DNA of 64,000 nt from Pelodera strongyloides (lineage: Eukaryota; Nematoda; Chromadorea; Rhabditida; Rhabditidae), in the NCBI GenBank assembly GCA_036852015.1, contig JAANDG010000019.1, positions 186,001 through 250,000 of the forward strand. The letters run 5' to 3'. This document shows, one piece after another, positions 11,201 through 23,146 of the stretch. The first letter of the stretch is position 1; each line of letters starts with the position of its first letter. The translations under genes and the position numbers were made by a program. The notes under the pieces are model-generated. The model worked only from the letters and a program-made list of their open reading frames with translations, searched no databases and was not told the origin of the DNA.

Positions 11201-14200
11201 AACTTTGGGCGGATGCATTAATTGTGTTTTATTTTCTTGTTTTCAGTACCCTGATGTATCGCCAGTTGTTAGGATACGAGAGCCGCGCGGTATATCTGGA
11301 GACGCGGTTTCTCGCTTGGAGAAGTCAATCGATGAACGGTTAGAAGAGCAAAGAGGAAGCGCGGTCATATTTGAGATTATTCAGGTTAGGCTTTCTGCAT
11401 TGCTTTTTAACTTATGTTCATGTCTGGGAGTCTGGGCCTGGAACGCCATGCGTGAACCGCCTCTGACCTCCGGATAGACTGAGGCCATCTCCAAAGTTAT
11501 GTTTTTATGTGGCGCTCTACGCGTATCATTGAAACTGTTTTGGCCAAATGCTTAGCTGTTTACTAAAACTACTAAAATTAGTGTTTTTGACATTTTATCC
11601 TGGGATAGTTTCACAATTATATCTGCTTACAGATAATGATACAGATAATGAAGAGAAGTTTGCAGCTTGCTAGCGATTTCTTGGCTTCGAACCAGGAGTC
11701 TGATTCCCTTACCTGTTCGATATGCTTGTTGCTTCTCAGCGAAAGTCCTGTGAAACGGACTGAATGTGATCACTACTACCACGTACAGTGTCTTGAGGTA
11801 TTATATTATTAAAAAATGCGAAGGTGGCTTTTGCCCATGGTGTTGAATTTGTAATATTATGTGCTAAATTAAATGCACTTATACCGCTTATGTAGCTACT
11901 ACTATTGTTTCGTCTTATGTAGCCACTTATGTAGCTACAACTATTGTTTGTCACCTTTCAGTGTGTATGAACATGCACTTCCTTTTTTCAGGAGTACTTC
12001 GTTCACACCCGGAAAGAAATGGGTTTGCTTGACATGTCAAAGCCCCATCATCTCAAGAGTACTGTGGAAAAGGTGAATTTATTTATCCGATTTATCTTTA
12101 CTTTGTTTTTCTTCTTTGTGATTTCACTATCACTAGTGCCATCTTATTATATAAAGGAGAAGAATTTACTTTTTTGTTTGAAGCCGCGTGTGAACGCAAG
12201 GAAAATTTGAATATCTAAAGGCTATAAAAGGAGGGCCGGAGCCCCGACGTGAGCAAGCGAAATTCAAATTTTATTTCATGATTTTTAAGATACTTTGCAA
12301 AAGTTTCACATAAGTGTGCTCACTGATGCTCTTGCATTTTAGACTTTGAAAGTCGCCTCAGGCGACGATAGCCGTCTGTTTGTTTATAAAGCAGTGATCT
12401 CGATATGCTCATTTCGTGGAACGCACACATACGCAGTATTCACTAGTTACGTGGTTACCTCTTGTGAAACGTCTTATTTATCTCAGGTTTTACGATGCCC
12501 CGAATGCCGGTTCGTCTTGCATAAGGATGTTGAACCAATTTATCCGGAGCCACCACCCAAATCAAAAGCAAGAAGGCACCGGGTAGGATTTATTCTTATT
12601 CTTGCTTCTGTTCTTGTTCGTGGTTACTCATACCGGTGACTTCTCTATTTGCTGTTCTTTTTTGGTTTGTTCGCCATCATCATATCGCATGAATGAAATT
12701 TGCAATTTGCTGGAAAAATCCTATTTGTGGCAATTGACTGACAAAGCTGTTATTTCTGTGGATTTAGAAGCGGTCCGATGAAAGTAGACCATGTCCCGAG
12801 CCGAAGCCGAAGTTTACTGCCAGTCAAAAGGAACATTTTGACTTTGATTGGAAACAGTGGAGAGAAACGCAGAAGAAATTGTGTGTGATATTTGAGAAAC
12901 AAAAATTGAAAGGTTAGTTTCTTCGCGCTTCGCGGGAGGTTTTAGTTGAGTTTAGTATGGGCACTGCCGAATTAGTTCTTCGTGTTTCTGATGTATTTTT
13001 TTTGTGTTTTACTCTTTGTTTGGAGCTTCGTTTGCAATTGCTTTCTCTTGTTCCTCCCTTCCCCTTCCTATGTTTTCCCTTTTCAGGTGGAATTATTGAC
13101 GAGGAAGAGGAGCGGAAGAAAGACCTTATTAGTGAGGACACAGTATGTTTTCTTTGCGAATTGAATTTGAATGATTTGTTGTTGTTATTAATAATTACCA
13201 CTTGCTATCATATTGGTTCCTGTTTACTACACTATACAGACAGGCACAGTTTTCTCCTAATTTTCCTACTCTTGCGATGATGAACTCTCCTTTTGGATTT
13301 ATTTTCATGTGAACGACTTCCCCATTTATGCATTTAGATTGTATTCCTCGCTGAAGATGTTGCGCAACATCTGCAATTGGCCTCGACATCTGCATCCGAA
13401 GTTCCAACTGATCAGGTAGTTATTAGGAATAATTTGTGCAACAAATATTTTTTTATGGCTGTGTTAGCCATTTCGGTTGTTTGCTAGAGGCTCCATTGCG
13501 AATTGTTGACTCGTATTCGTATGTAATAACCGTCTTTTTCTATGTCTACCTTTTTCTTTTTTAGGCGAACACAATACCTGGCGGTGTGGTAAATGAGCGC
13601 CTCAATTCCACTAGCGGTGATCGTGCATCATCGTTTCGTGGAAGGCACCCTCAGTCTCGTCACAGGGGACATCATGCATTAGGAGGAGGACGAGGCCTTC
13701 ATTCACAAGATTTCCGCAGAGATGACAGTCAAAGAGGAGCCTATGGACGTCGAGGTGGACGGGGAAGCTATCAGACAAGAGGCGGAGAGCAGCGACAGGA
13801 CGTTGCTTCAGCTGATCCTTCTGATGATCGATTACCGGCGGGGAACCGAGACGTGCGACCGAAACGAGGTGAAGGCAGAGTTTTGGGGAGAGATCCTGCT
13901 CGGGGGGGATATCCGACGCGCGAAACTTCTGGCTCCAACGAGAAATCGAAAATATCTGCAGAAGGAGTAGTTACATTGAAAGATTCTCCAGAATCAGTTG
14001 GTGTGAACGCATCTCAGGAGCAGAGAGCTTCTCCTATCGTTGGCGATCCTACCCATCCCACAACTTTACCTCGAGGAGGAAGAGGCATGGGCCGCGGAAG
14101 GGGACGATTTTTCCGTGGAGAAGGGGCTCCGCGTGGTGGCCAGCGAGGACCATTTGTACGTCGAAACTCGAATGGAGAGAATACGAGTGTCAGTGTGCCT

Positions 14201-14281
14201 CATCCAACTGGTCGTGGTGGACGAGGAAGTGGTCGAACAAGAAGAGGTGGACGAGGTTCAGGCCGTGGGGATAGTGCGTAA
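8237..14281 (+). CDS. RNF25: RNF25-type E3 ubiquitin ligase (RWD + RING + RGG tail)
   Basis: Ten exons: 8237–8313, 11005–11110, 11247–11384, 11633–11797, 11992–12072, 12487–12582, 12768–12912, 13087–13142, 13338–13415, 13565–14281 (552 codons plus stop). Residues 1 to about 107 form an RWD domain (EEVAILREIFEELE near the start, then YPDVSPVVRIREPRG). A RING finger follows with C135, C138, C152, H154, H157, C160, C193 and C196; the long gap before the last CPEC pair is typical of RNF25. The GGIID motif after it is also found in human RNF25. The last exon is rich in RGG/RG, suggesting RNA binding. RNF25 ubiquitylates substrates with UBE2D/E enzymes and acts on stalled ribosomes. The acceptor TATTATTTCAG ends 4 nt before the ATG. 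Intron 1 (2.7 kb) holds repeats. The start of exon 4 could instead be 11645. Confidence 0.9.
8559..9234. mobile_element. Foldback element in RNF25 intron 1
   Basis: A nearly perfect inverted repeat: the arm at 8559–8787 is complementary to 9005–9234, separated by about 217 bp. Arms of about 230 bp with so few mismatches imply recent insertion or conversion. There is no coding frame, so it looks like a non-autonomous foldback or MITE-type element. No target duplication is obvious at the ends I set. Confidence 0.75.
9540..9945. repeat. GTCAC-rich dispersed repeat, copy 1
   Basis: The stretch contains many GTCACC/GGTGAC words on both strands and ends with a segment (about 9780–9945) closely resembling 37990–38145 in the DBHS gene, including GAAAACCGTCG, GGTCACC and a CGGTCTTCTCTGG/CGGTCTTTTCTGTGG block followed by TTAGTTTTCC or TCAGTTTTCC. 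It is therefore a dispersed repeat. No protein is encoded. Confidence 0.6.
10539..10561. repeat. (TA)n microsatellite
   Basis: About 11 TA units in RNF25 intron 1. Confidence 0.8.
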
Positions 14282-15294
14282 GTGAATTTTACTTGTAGTA
14301 TAAGTTTGATGCTTTTTGCCTGATAACATTAGCGGACAGGTATCATAGCTAGTGGGTTTTAGCTGTCTTGAGAAGTGGAGATAACCTGCAGAGAGCAGAG
14401 ATAACTTCTTAGGGAGTGCAAATTAGTTGGGTTTGATGAGGCATAAGTGGCTTATGATTAGATTAACGTTGTTCAATATGGTTAGTATCCTGTATCTATA
14501 ATTTAGTTTCACCAAGGCGGTTTTTACTGCCGCCACTCAACTATTGGATGTCCCTCCGGGATTTGCGCCCATTAGTCAGTAGAATAATGGAAGGAAACAG
14601 ACTTACAGACACTCGCCTATGGAGTCATCATCGTATTCGTATAGTTTGCCTTTTTACTTGTTTGTTTGGTCTTACTGGTACCTAGTTTAGTCATTTATTG
14701 AGGATATTATAATATTTCTTGAGCAACGTTTTCTCCTGAAAACACTTTTCATCGACCGTTTGTTTGGGCTCGGGCTGGAACTTTCAACTTTGAATGAAAA
14801 ATGGGGCATCATAATATAATTATTTGGATTTTAGTAGGTTCAACGTACAGCGCCATTTTAGGCTATCTATTTCTAGTTCTTTATATTTTTACGAGTTTCT
14901 TTTTCAACGAGATTTCTATTATTTTATAGGTCATGTGAATTTTTACTTTAATTGCTCAAATGTTTATTTAAATAATCAATTATTGAAATTATCAGTTTTA
15001 TTGACATTGAACGATTCAAGTTTCGCTAGTTCAGTTCAATAAATCGTTCTGAAACTTTATAGCTTTTGGAAATTCCAGACGTTCTCCAAACGTTCGCTAT
15101 ATTTTATTCGAGATTTTTCCTTATTTTGTTTTGTATGTCTGTGAAATATGTTCCTCTTTTCGACGTTCCCTTTTGTTTTCGTTACCAGTTGCTCATTTAC
15201 TTGTTGCCTATTTCAGATATTCAGTATTCAGTGAAAACTACTGTTTATTCGCTATTCTGTTCTACTCCCGTCATCAACGACCTTGTTGTCCATA
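14282..15294. other. RNF25 3'UTR and LENG8 5' region
   Basis: No coding frame is supported. AATAAA at 15038–15043 is the likely end signal of RNF25. A good acceptor, TTGCCTATTTCAG, ends at 15216, 78 nt before the LENG8 start codon, so the gap between the two transcripts would be only about 170 bp. Confidence 0.5.
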
Positions 15295-18200
15295 ATGTCG
15301 GATTTGAGGTTGGTTTTTTTTCGTAGTTTCACATGATTTTAGATTCGGTTATTGCTGTCAAGTTAAGCCTCTGCGGTTAGAAACGAACAGAAATGCGTCA
15401 TAGCCGGTCGTTGGGTTTTAGATGATGTGTTATAGTCGTTGTTGACCTAGCTTCAAGTCTTTGTTGACCTAGCTACATATGTTTTTCTTCTTTAAATAAG
15501 TGTAACGTTGTTTCAGTGACATACCGGTTCCGCCGGCTGGAGCAGCTGACGCGTGGCACCGGGCGCAGGAGGCGATGCAGAAGTTTGGAAGTGCGTCGAC
15601 TCCGAAACCACCACCGCCACAGCAGCAGAAACCACCGCCGACCCCTACAGCCCAGCAACAGGCTGCCCTCGCCCAATACCCATGGATGGTCGGAGCACTG
15701 GGTATGCAATACGGCCCCCCGACTCAGTCCCTTTATTCGACCCCGAATTCGTTCTCAAATGGTTACGGTTCTCCGTGGGCACAGTATCAGCCCCCTCCAC
15801 CGCCGCCTCCTTCCCAGATTCAGCAACAGTGGGGTGGTTATCAGCAGCAGAGAAGTAAGTATCAGCCATATCAGAAGAACCAGCAGCAGCAGCAAAAGTC
15901 ATCATTCCTTCCGTTTAAAATTGGAGACCAGCCAGGAGCCGCAACGCAGCCGAAGAAGCCAGCTTATTTGAACAACTTTGTGCCAGCGAGTAGTAATACG
16001 TTGTCAACTGGGACGGCTGTGCATAAGTTGGGACAGAGGACGAATCCCGCCGCTCTTAAGGGAGTACCTGAGAGCGCAGTGTGAGTTTTACAGTTTTGAT
16101 TTTACAGTTTTGTTTGATGCAGACCCATATACATTTGATTATGATGACAGGTATTTCGTATTGAAAGTGGCTTCGACGAAATAATGTGACAGAATATCCA
16201 CCCGTATGGCATAAGAAAAAAATGATACATGTATTTAAATGTGTGTCGAGTGTTGAGAGTGAAGTTTGTGCTTTTGGTACCTAATGCTTTACATGTGATA
16301 CTCTATCTGTTTGTTTCAGTCGCTACATGGAGCGGGCTCGTCTTGCTGTTGATCCGAAGGACTACGACAAAGTTACCGAGTATCTAAAGAAGAGACTAGA
16401 TCCCCTCATCCAGTCGGGGGCTGTAGTCAGAGTCGATTGGGATAGGGAGCCTCTTCCCCATGAAGTCAACTTCCAGATCAAGACCGGTTGGACACCGGCA
16501 GCGCAGCTTAGGCACACTCCAACGCAGCTTGGCAAGGGCCTGGCCAATGCGCCGCAGAGGGCTCCGTCGCCTAGGAATGCTGCGAGGAAGAGGATGTCGT
16601 CTAGCGGGTCCCCCGAGGGAGATGTTAATAAGGTTGATAGGGGGAATATTTGTAGGGCTTGTAAGCAGGTCGTCGATGCTGCTTGTGTACAGTGGGATTC
16701 TGCGTTGATGTAGAATTCAGCTTGTTTCGAAACGTAACATTTTGTCAAAATTCTTACTATTTGTTTCAGAATGCTAAAAAGACTAAAAGGGAGAAGAAAC
16801 TGGAACGTCAAAAGTATCAGGAAGAGTTGAGAAAGGCCCAGAAGGCGTCCAATGTGTCTAAGCAGGTAATGCGTGGTTTGAAATGAGCTTCTGGATAATT
16901 ACTTTTTTTCTGTAGTTTTAAAGTGAAGGCGAATTGAATTGTGTTGCATAATGGTTTATATAGTGTGGTATCTTGGTTCTATAAGAATATTGAGTGTTTT
17001 AGCAGAGTAATAAGACGAAGGGATTGAAGGAGAAGTGGGCGTTGGAGTTGAGCGATAGCAAGAAGGACGAACGAGCAAAGAGGTTTGTCTGTTCGTGTCT
17101 TTTATACGTCTGTTCAGTACTTGAATCTTTTTAAGTGCTTTTCTGCCTTTGTACTTTTTATCTTACATACCATTAGTAGGGCTTGTATTTTGTATTACAT
17201 CTAAGAGTTTGTAATTATAAAATCCATTGTTAAAAAGAGAAAGAGTGAGAGACTGATGTCAAATCGTTCAGGTTTGCCAGCTGGCAACCACCAACACCAA
17301 CAACTTCCGCACTCCACACACATCGCCACAGCAGACAGATCGTGAGAGGAACATGTCAAACAGTGGAGAAGTCATACTTTAGATTAACTACGGTGGGTTT
17401 ATTTGGAATTAAAAAAAAACGGATTTAGCCTAGACCTATTTCTTTTGTTGTATGTGCGAGTGCCCCGGTCTTGGTTTATTATTTCTGATAAGTTATATAG
17501 TTGGTTGGTTGTGCGAGAATGCATCTGTCAAAATTTGAAAGTTGGTGATTCCAGGCTCCCGATCCCTCACAAGTGCGACCGTTGGATGTGCTTCAAAAGG
17601 CACTAGAGATGGTGAAGAAGAAGTACAAGAATGGAGCCGACTATCGATATCTGATCGGACAATTGAAGAGTATACGACAAGATCTGACGGTGTGTGATTT
17701 TGATGGAGCTTCTCATCAGCCGCTTTTTGAAACTTATTTTGAAAAACTACATTCCCTTACATTATGTGCAAATGATTAGGGAACAAATCGCCCCAAAATC
17801 GAGCTTCTTTAGTATAAATACACAGGATTGCAAATGTCCACCATGCATTTCAAAATCCGAATGTTATGCGGCTTTAAAGTCATATATCCGAACATATAGC
17901 GTTTAATTTTCCAATTTTTTTTTGTCAGGAGATGATATAGTTTTGAGCAAGTTGTGACTTACTTTCGGTCTCCAGGTTCAACGTATCCGAAACTGGTTTA
18001 CTGTTTTGGTTTACGAAACGAATGCCCGTATATGCTTGGAAAATAAAGACCGAGAAGAGTTCAACCAGTGTCAAAATCAGGTGGGTTTATGTGCTCACAT
18101 CCGCGGTGTAAAGAGAGTAAATTAATTGATCGTTAGCTAAACCTCAATTTAGTCATTAGTGTGTTCAGTGAGGCAAACTATGCTTTGCGTGTAGTTTTCA

Positions 18201-19740
18201 AGTAGAATAAATTGTGATGAGGTGGGTTGTCTGTAACATATTGTTAGAAAAGGGATGTTATATGTTGTTTCGCTCAACTAATTAAAGGGTCGCAGCCACT
18301 TCATTATCGCCGCCTTTTTACTTCAATTATCAATAAATATAAAACGATACCTAGAAAAATACCTTGAGTTTTGATTTTTGACAAAATGGGGTGTTTTCTA
18401 AATCGCAACGGGGCTTGGCCGGTTGCCAATGATGACAATACAAAGAAAAACCGGGGAAGAGGGAAAATGTCTGATCTACTGTCTCCGTTGTCGTTGTCAT
18501 ACTGTACCTTATCAAAACACATCCGAGGGGATTTTTTTCCCTGAGTTAAATTTTCAGTAAATTGACACCGGAATGGTATTTTTCTAGGTGCTTTTTTCAT
18601 TTTTATGGATAATTGAAGTAAAAAGGCGAATCTGAAGTGACTGATCCTTTAAGCTAAATGTAACAATTCACCTTATTTGCTTGTTTCCTGCAAAAGCTAA
18701 ATTTTTTCCTAATTTTCTTCTTTTGTTTTCTATATTCCTCGAATGAATTTATCGATTTCAGTTGCGAGCTTTGTACAATGAAGTGAGTGATTGCCCGAAC
18801 GAGTCGGAATTTGTCGCATATCGGTTATTGTACTACATTTACATGAACAATTCCACCGACATTCTTACTTTGTTGAGGAGTAAGTCTTTCATTGGGCTTC
18901 ATTCGAGTGCGAAATGATTAGAGCGTGTTAACATGTGGTTGTTTGCAAGGTAGCAGCCAAGTAGCTGAGTTCAGCCAGTAGCTTTCTTATTTGGACGGGT
19001 TTCGCGGGTGCTGTCCGCTTTGGTTTTTTTTCGAGATTTAGTTGAGTAAGCAAACACCGAAGTCAAACTACTTTCAAATATGTTACCTCATCTTATGAGC
19101 TTAATAGAGTAATAGGTAATCTATGTCACACATTAATACATTTCCAATCAGATTAGCTATTCTTCTAGGTATCAGTGAACAACAGTACACTGGTGACTGT
19201 ATCCGCTTTGCTGTGGAGGTACGCGAGGCGGTTGCCAATGGCCTATATACACGCCTGTTCCGTTTGTACGAAAAGGCTCCCAAGATGTCCTCCTATCTAT
19301 TTGATATGTTTGCAGAGAGGGAAAGGAAGAATGCTTTAACTGCATGTGTCAAGGCGTAAGTGGATTTTCTTGTTGCTTTCGGAAAATTTGTAGTTTAGTT
19401 CTCATTTGTCAGTCTTTGAGTATCATGTACACCCGTTCACAGAAGTTAATGAACATTGTATTTGTGTCACGGGTACGGGTTTTAATCTCCTTATTGTGGG
19501 TATTATCCATGTGTATTTGTTTTTGGTTATTGTAGTAATTATTGAAAGGCGATGGATGAGTGCATGTAATTAAACATTTTTGCTTCTTTCAGTTACCGTC
19601 CATCGCTGAAGCTCTCCGTGTTCGCTAATTGGGTGGGATTGGAGGAACAAACGGCCGTTGATTGGCTGAAGACTCTCGAGGTTGAGTGTACGGTAGGCGG
19701 ACAATTGGACTGTAAATCACTTGCCACTAAGACATTCTAA
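15295..19740 (+). CDS. LENG8: LENG8-type protein (SAC3/GANP/Thp3 family, PCI region)
   Basis: Eleven exons: 15295–15308, 15517–16080, 16320–16632, 16770–16865, 17003–17082, 17272–17392, 17555–17689, 17976–18080, 18762–18879, 19169–19355, 19593–19740 (626 codons plus stop). The N-terminus carries the short helix seen in human LENG8 ([12 protein letters not shown] against WEKARQALASIS) and then a Gln/Pro-rich stretch. A second conserved block contains VDWDREPLP. Residues from about 380 hold the SAC3/GANP-like region, with [18 protein letters not shown] and AYRLLYYIY all matching the family. LENG8 proteins are nuclear and linked to mRNA processing and export quality control. Exon 1 is only 14 nt (MSDL). 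The 3' end of exon 3 could alternatively be 16670, where a GTCGTC donor keeps the frame. Confidence 0.9.
18286..18648. mobile_element. TTAA-flanked foldback element in LENG8 intron 8
   Basis: TTAA at 18282–18285 and 18649–18652 bracket 363 bp with terminal inverted repeats of over 100 bp: the left end begins AGGGTCGCAGCCACTTCA and the right end ends TGAAGTGACTGATCCT, with CTTTTTACTTCAATTATC matched deeper in. No coding frame. TTAA target sites are typical of piggyBac-type transposition. Confidence 0.7.
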
Positions 19741-20690
19741 GATATATATATATGTCTTTTAATATTTATGAACATATGTACCGTTTGAGAGTTGAATAGG
19801 GTTCTTTCCCCTTGGTTCTCGTGATCTATTAAATCGTCCATCGTGGAAATCCCTATGCTAAACAGCTAAACTGTGTAGGGAATTTGGAGGGTTGCCTCTA
19901 AATGAGAACTATAAAATTATTGTGAAATTAAAAAGCACTAACTTGATGTGCATTTGCGTGTAAAATTTACATTCTAAATATTGAGGGTTTTTTTTGTGGT
20001 TTCTATCCCCATGCTATTAGCCCGCCTTGGAAATTTTATGCAAAATGCAACTTCTTTTTGTGTATTATGTAGCTTCTGATATGGAATGGAAGTGTCTGCG
20101 CTGTCCTGAACAGTATTGTTAGTTCAGGTTACATGGGTACAGTCGTGTGATTCGTTTAGGTTTATTGCATTGAATACTGTGGTAAGTTTCAGAGAATAGA
20201 GCAAAGTTCATAATTAGACCCAGGAAACACAACGGGTTTATTTCGTTTACATATTTTAGATTAGACTTTAGAATATTATCTTATTTTTATTTCTACATTT
20301 TCCTTGTAGTATATTGTTATACAATGATCTCGTGTCGAATAAAGGGACGCTTCATGGCCTGTGTGCATTTTTCTGTCTTTCTGTTCTCCGTTGCGATTAC
20401 GGTAGTATTGTGCAGTGTGCTTGTGTGGTACCTCTTTAGCCACGTCCAAATTGCGGTTTTGGAATTTTGCCAGATTGTTTTTGATAGAGGAATTATTATT
20501 TTTATATGCCTTTCGATTCGAGTAGATATGTGAAAAAATATGAATATGAATGGAAAAAATGTAGTAAAATTTAATTTAAAGTTTTTGTTTTATGGTCTAT
20601 ACGTCGTTTTTATTTTCGTTTGCTCTTGATGTCCGCATATTAATTTAAAGCAATGAAATTTCTGGTGACTGGATTCATAATATTTTCAGA
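19741..20690. other. LENG8 3'UTR and gap to ZMAT2
   Basis: Low-complexity AT-rich sequence. AATAAA at 20338–20343 is a plausible LENG8 end signal, about 350 bp before the acceptor of the next gene. No gene seen. Confidence 0.4.
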
Positions 20691-22612
20691 ATGTCCTTCT
20701 ATGAGCAAGCGGGTAGCAGTGCAGCCGGGCAGGATCACAGACGTACATGGGACACGAAGGAATATGAATTGAAAGCGGCAGAGAGGTGCGAATCATTAGT
20801 AGAATACTCATTTTCGGGATTGAAGTTTGCTAGCCAGATCCCTTCTGTTTAGATCGTTGCACTATCACTTCAAAACGTGCACAATGTAGTGTATGAATTG
20901 GTTTTGTGTTGAATCCTCATGTTTGAGTTTGATTGTCGTTTTATGGAAACTGAACCTGACCTACTCACTCCCTATTATAAGAATTTCTCTCTTGACCTGA
21001 ACATCGGAACCTTTTCAATGAGTTGTTACGTTCAGATTAATTCTCGAGAAGGAGCTCGAGGATATCAAGGCCAAAAAGGCGAAAGGAGTACCAGGCCCGA
21101 AACGTGATCTGCTCAAAGCGAGAGACTATAAGGTAAGGTATTCTTGAGAAAAACGTTCCGCGAAAGTTTGTCTGTCCATGCTTGTTCAAGACTTTCCCCG
21201 GCCTTCATTTTCGAGTGCTCGTCTTTCCTACTGTAAGCTCCCACTTCGCATATTCGAATGTGAGTATGCTAATTACTTTTTTTTATGCAAATTTTTAGTG
21301 CGTTGATCTTTATTCTAATGTGAAAACGGGTATGTTTCAAATAAGATTTATTTGAGGAGTGTTGATTTCACGAAGATTAATTATATATGGTTATTATGTT
21401 TCTCCGCATTTGTTTTATTTTGTTTGTATTGACTTACTAATTCCATTGTGGATTTGGTGAATAATTGTGCATAAAAACATGTAATCTTCCTCTGTAGGTC
21501 GACTTGGAGTCGAAGGTCGGTCGGAGTGTGGTGATCAATAAGACGACACCATCGGCCGAGTCTGGAGGATACTACTGCGATGTGTGCGATTGTGTGGTTA
21601 AGGTCGCGAATTACATTAATTACTTTTTATTTATTTAGGGCACGGTACTAATTACTGTTCTGTCTTTTCCAGTAAAGGGACGGAAAACGACAGAAATTCG
21701 CAGTGATAATAGCAGTTTTTTAATTGCTGTGTTCTTGAGTGAAGCTGTATAGATTATATAGCTTGTATTGTCTTTCCTCTCCAGGATTCCATCAACTTTC
21801 TCGACCACATCAATGGCAAGAATCACCAGCGGAATATGGGAATGAGTATGCGGGTGAAGAGGAGTACTGTAGATGATGTGCGGGAACGGTTCAAGATCAA
21901 GAAGCAGGAAAGTGAGTATTTTGGAAGATCATCGTTTGATATATTTGTATCATCATTTCGATTCAATTATTGTGGGGCTAATTGTATGGGGTTACTGGGT
22001 TTTGCTACCCGCATTGTTTGGGTATGTCAAGGAGATGAGTTGAAGCAAACCTAATACCCCAGTGAATGTGATGATTGTGATTTTGTGCTGATCATGTGTG
22101 TTGGTTCAGTTTTATTCTTAATTTTCTTCTGCGATGATAAAGCATATCTCAATGCTACTTGTAGTTGACTACAAGAAGCGTGAGAAGGAGATCGAAGAGC
22201 GTTTGGACGAGATAAAGGAGGAAGAGGCCAAGATGAGCGATTACAAACAGGAGAAGAAGCAGGAGAGGAAACGGTGGGTTGTTGATTTTGAGGAGATTGA
22301 AAGGAACAAGTAGCTATTTTAATTATAGAGACAGAGAGATAAGCAGTGAAATAGCATGATTCGTGTTGCGTCAGATGACGTACCGTTTTGATCCGGGGAT
22401 CGATACCTTTCTGACAAGTAGATTGTTTTTCGTGCGACTTCATTTTCCGTACCACTGCTGGCAAGAAAAACTAATAGTAATAGTGTATATATATAACTTT
22501 TCCTTTCAGAAAGCGCGAAGTTGTTGAAGATGATGGAGTAGCCCCGGATCTGGACCCAGAGATTGCTGCCATGATGGGTTTTGGAGGGTTTGGATCGTCA
22601 AAGAAGAAATAG
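20691..22612 (+). CDS. ZMAT2: ZMAT2/Snu23 spliceosomal zinc-finger protein
   Basis: Six exons: 20691–20785, 21036–21132, 21498–21602, 21785–21911, 22165–22273, 22510–22612 (211 codons plus stop; human 199). The U1-type zinc finger is intact with C91, C94, H107 and H113 ([20 protein letters not shown]), followed by the nearly invariant [10 protein letters not shown] segment, a charged helix, and the family ending [17 protein letters not shown]2 is the homologue of yeast Snu23, a tri-snRNP/B-complex protein acting before spliceosome activation. The acceptor ATATTTTCAG lies 1 nt before the ATG, so the coding part starts its exon. Confidence 0.95.
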
Positions 22613-23146
22613 AAAGAAGATTGAGGACATTAGAGGAGCGATACTTGTAGGCCTTCTTGACTTTTCTTATGTCGGATCACGTCCTACTTGAGCAAGTTTT
22701 ATTGCCACGCGACATGCTTTTACACTTTTACTAGTTTACAAACGTCGGCCCTAGTTTAATGAGGCTCGACGTCCATTTCAAACCCCTAATTACTGGGCTT
22801 TTCCAGTATTTCTCTGTTTCTCTAGCACTATTGTTCTTATTGATTGTTGTTGTGTACATATGGATCTCGCAAGTAAAGTGCTGACGATACTAATTCTGAT
22901 TGATGATGCCAAATAATTGGGTTTTATATCCACGTATATATTTTTCTCCAAAATTTTATTGCTAGATTGTTTTTACTATCGTGCTACGTGTTTGCACCAT
23001 CAGGTATGGTTGTGCTTGTATTATCTTTTCCTTGTTTAATTGTTATGTCCTTAACACTGGGGACTTATTTATTTATTCTTTGTGCGGTCATCGCTTTACG
23101 TGTACGTGTGGATGGAACATTTCTTTGCAATGTGTGTTTGTTGTAG
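22613..23146. other. ZMAT2 3'UTR and gap to OST3
   Basis: No gene. T-rich sequence; no canonical AATAAA was spotted. Confidence 0.4.

Noticed and set aside
13722..14285. Other plus-strand frames inside the last RNF25 exon
   Set aside because: They are shadows of the RGG-rich coding frame; only the 13565–14281 frame continues from the previous exon in phase.
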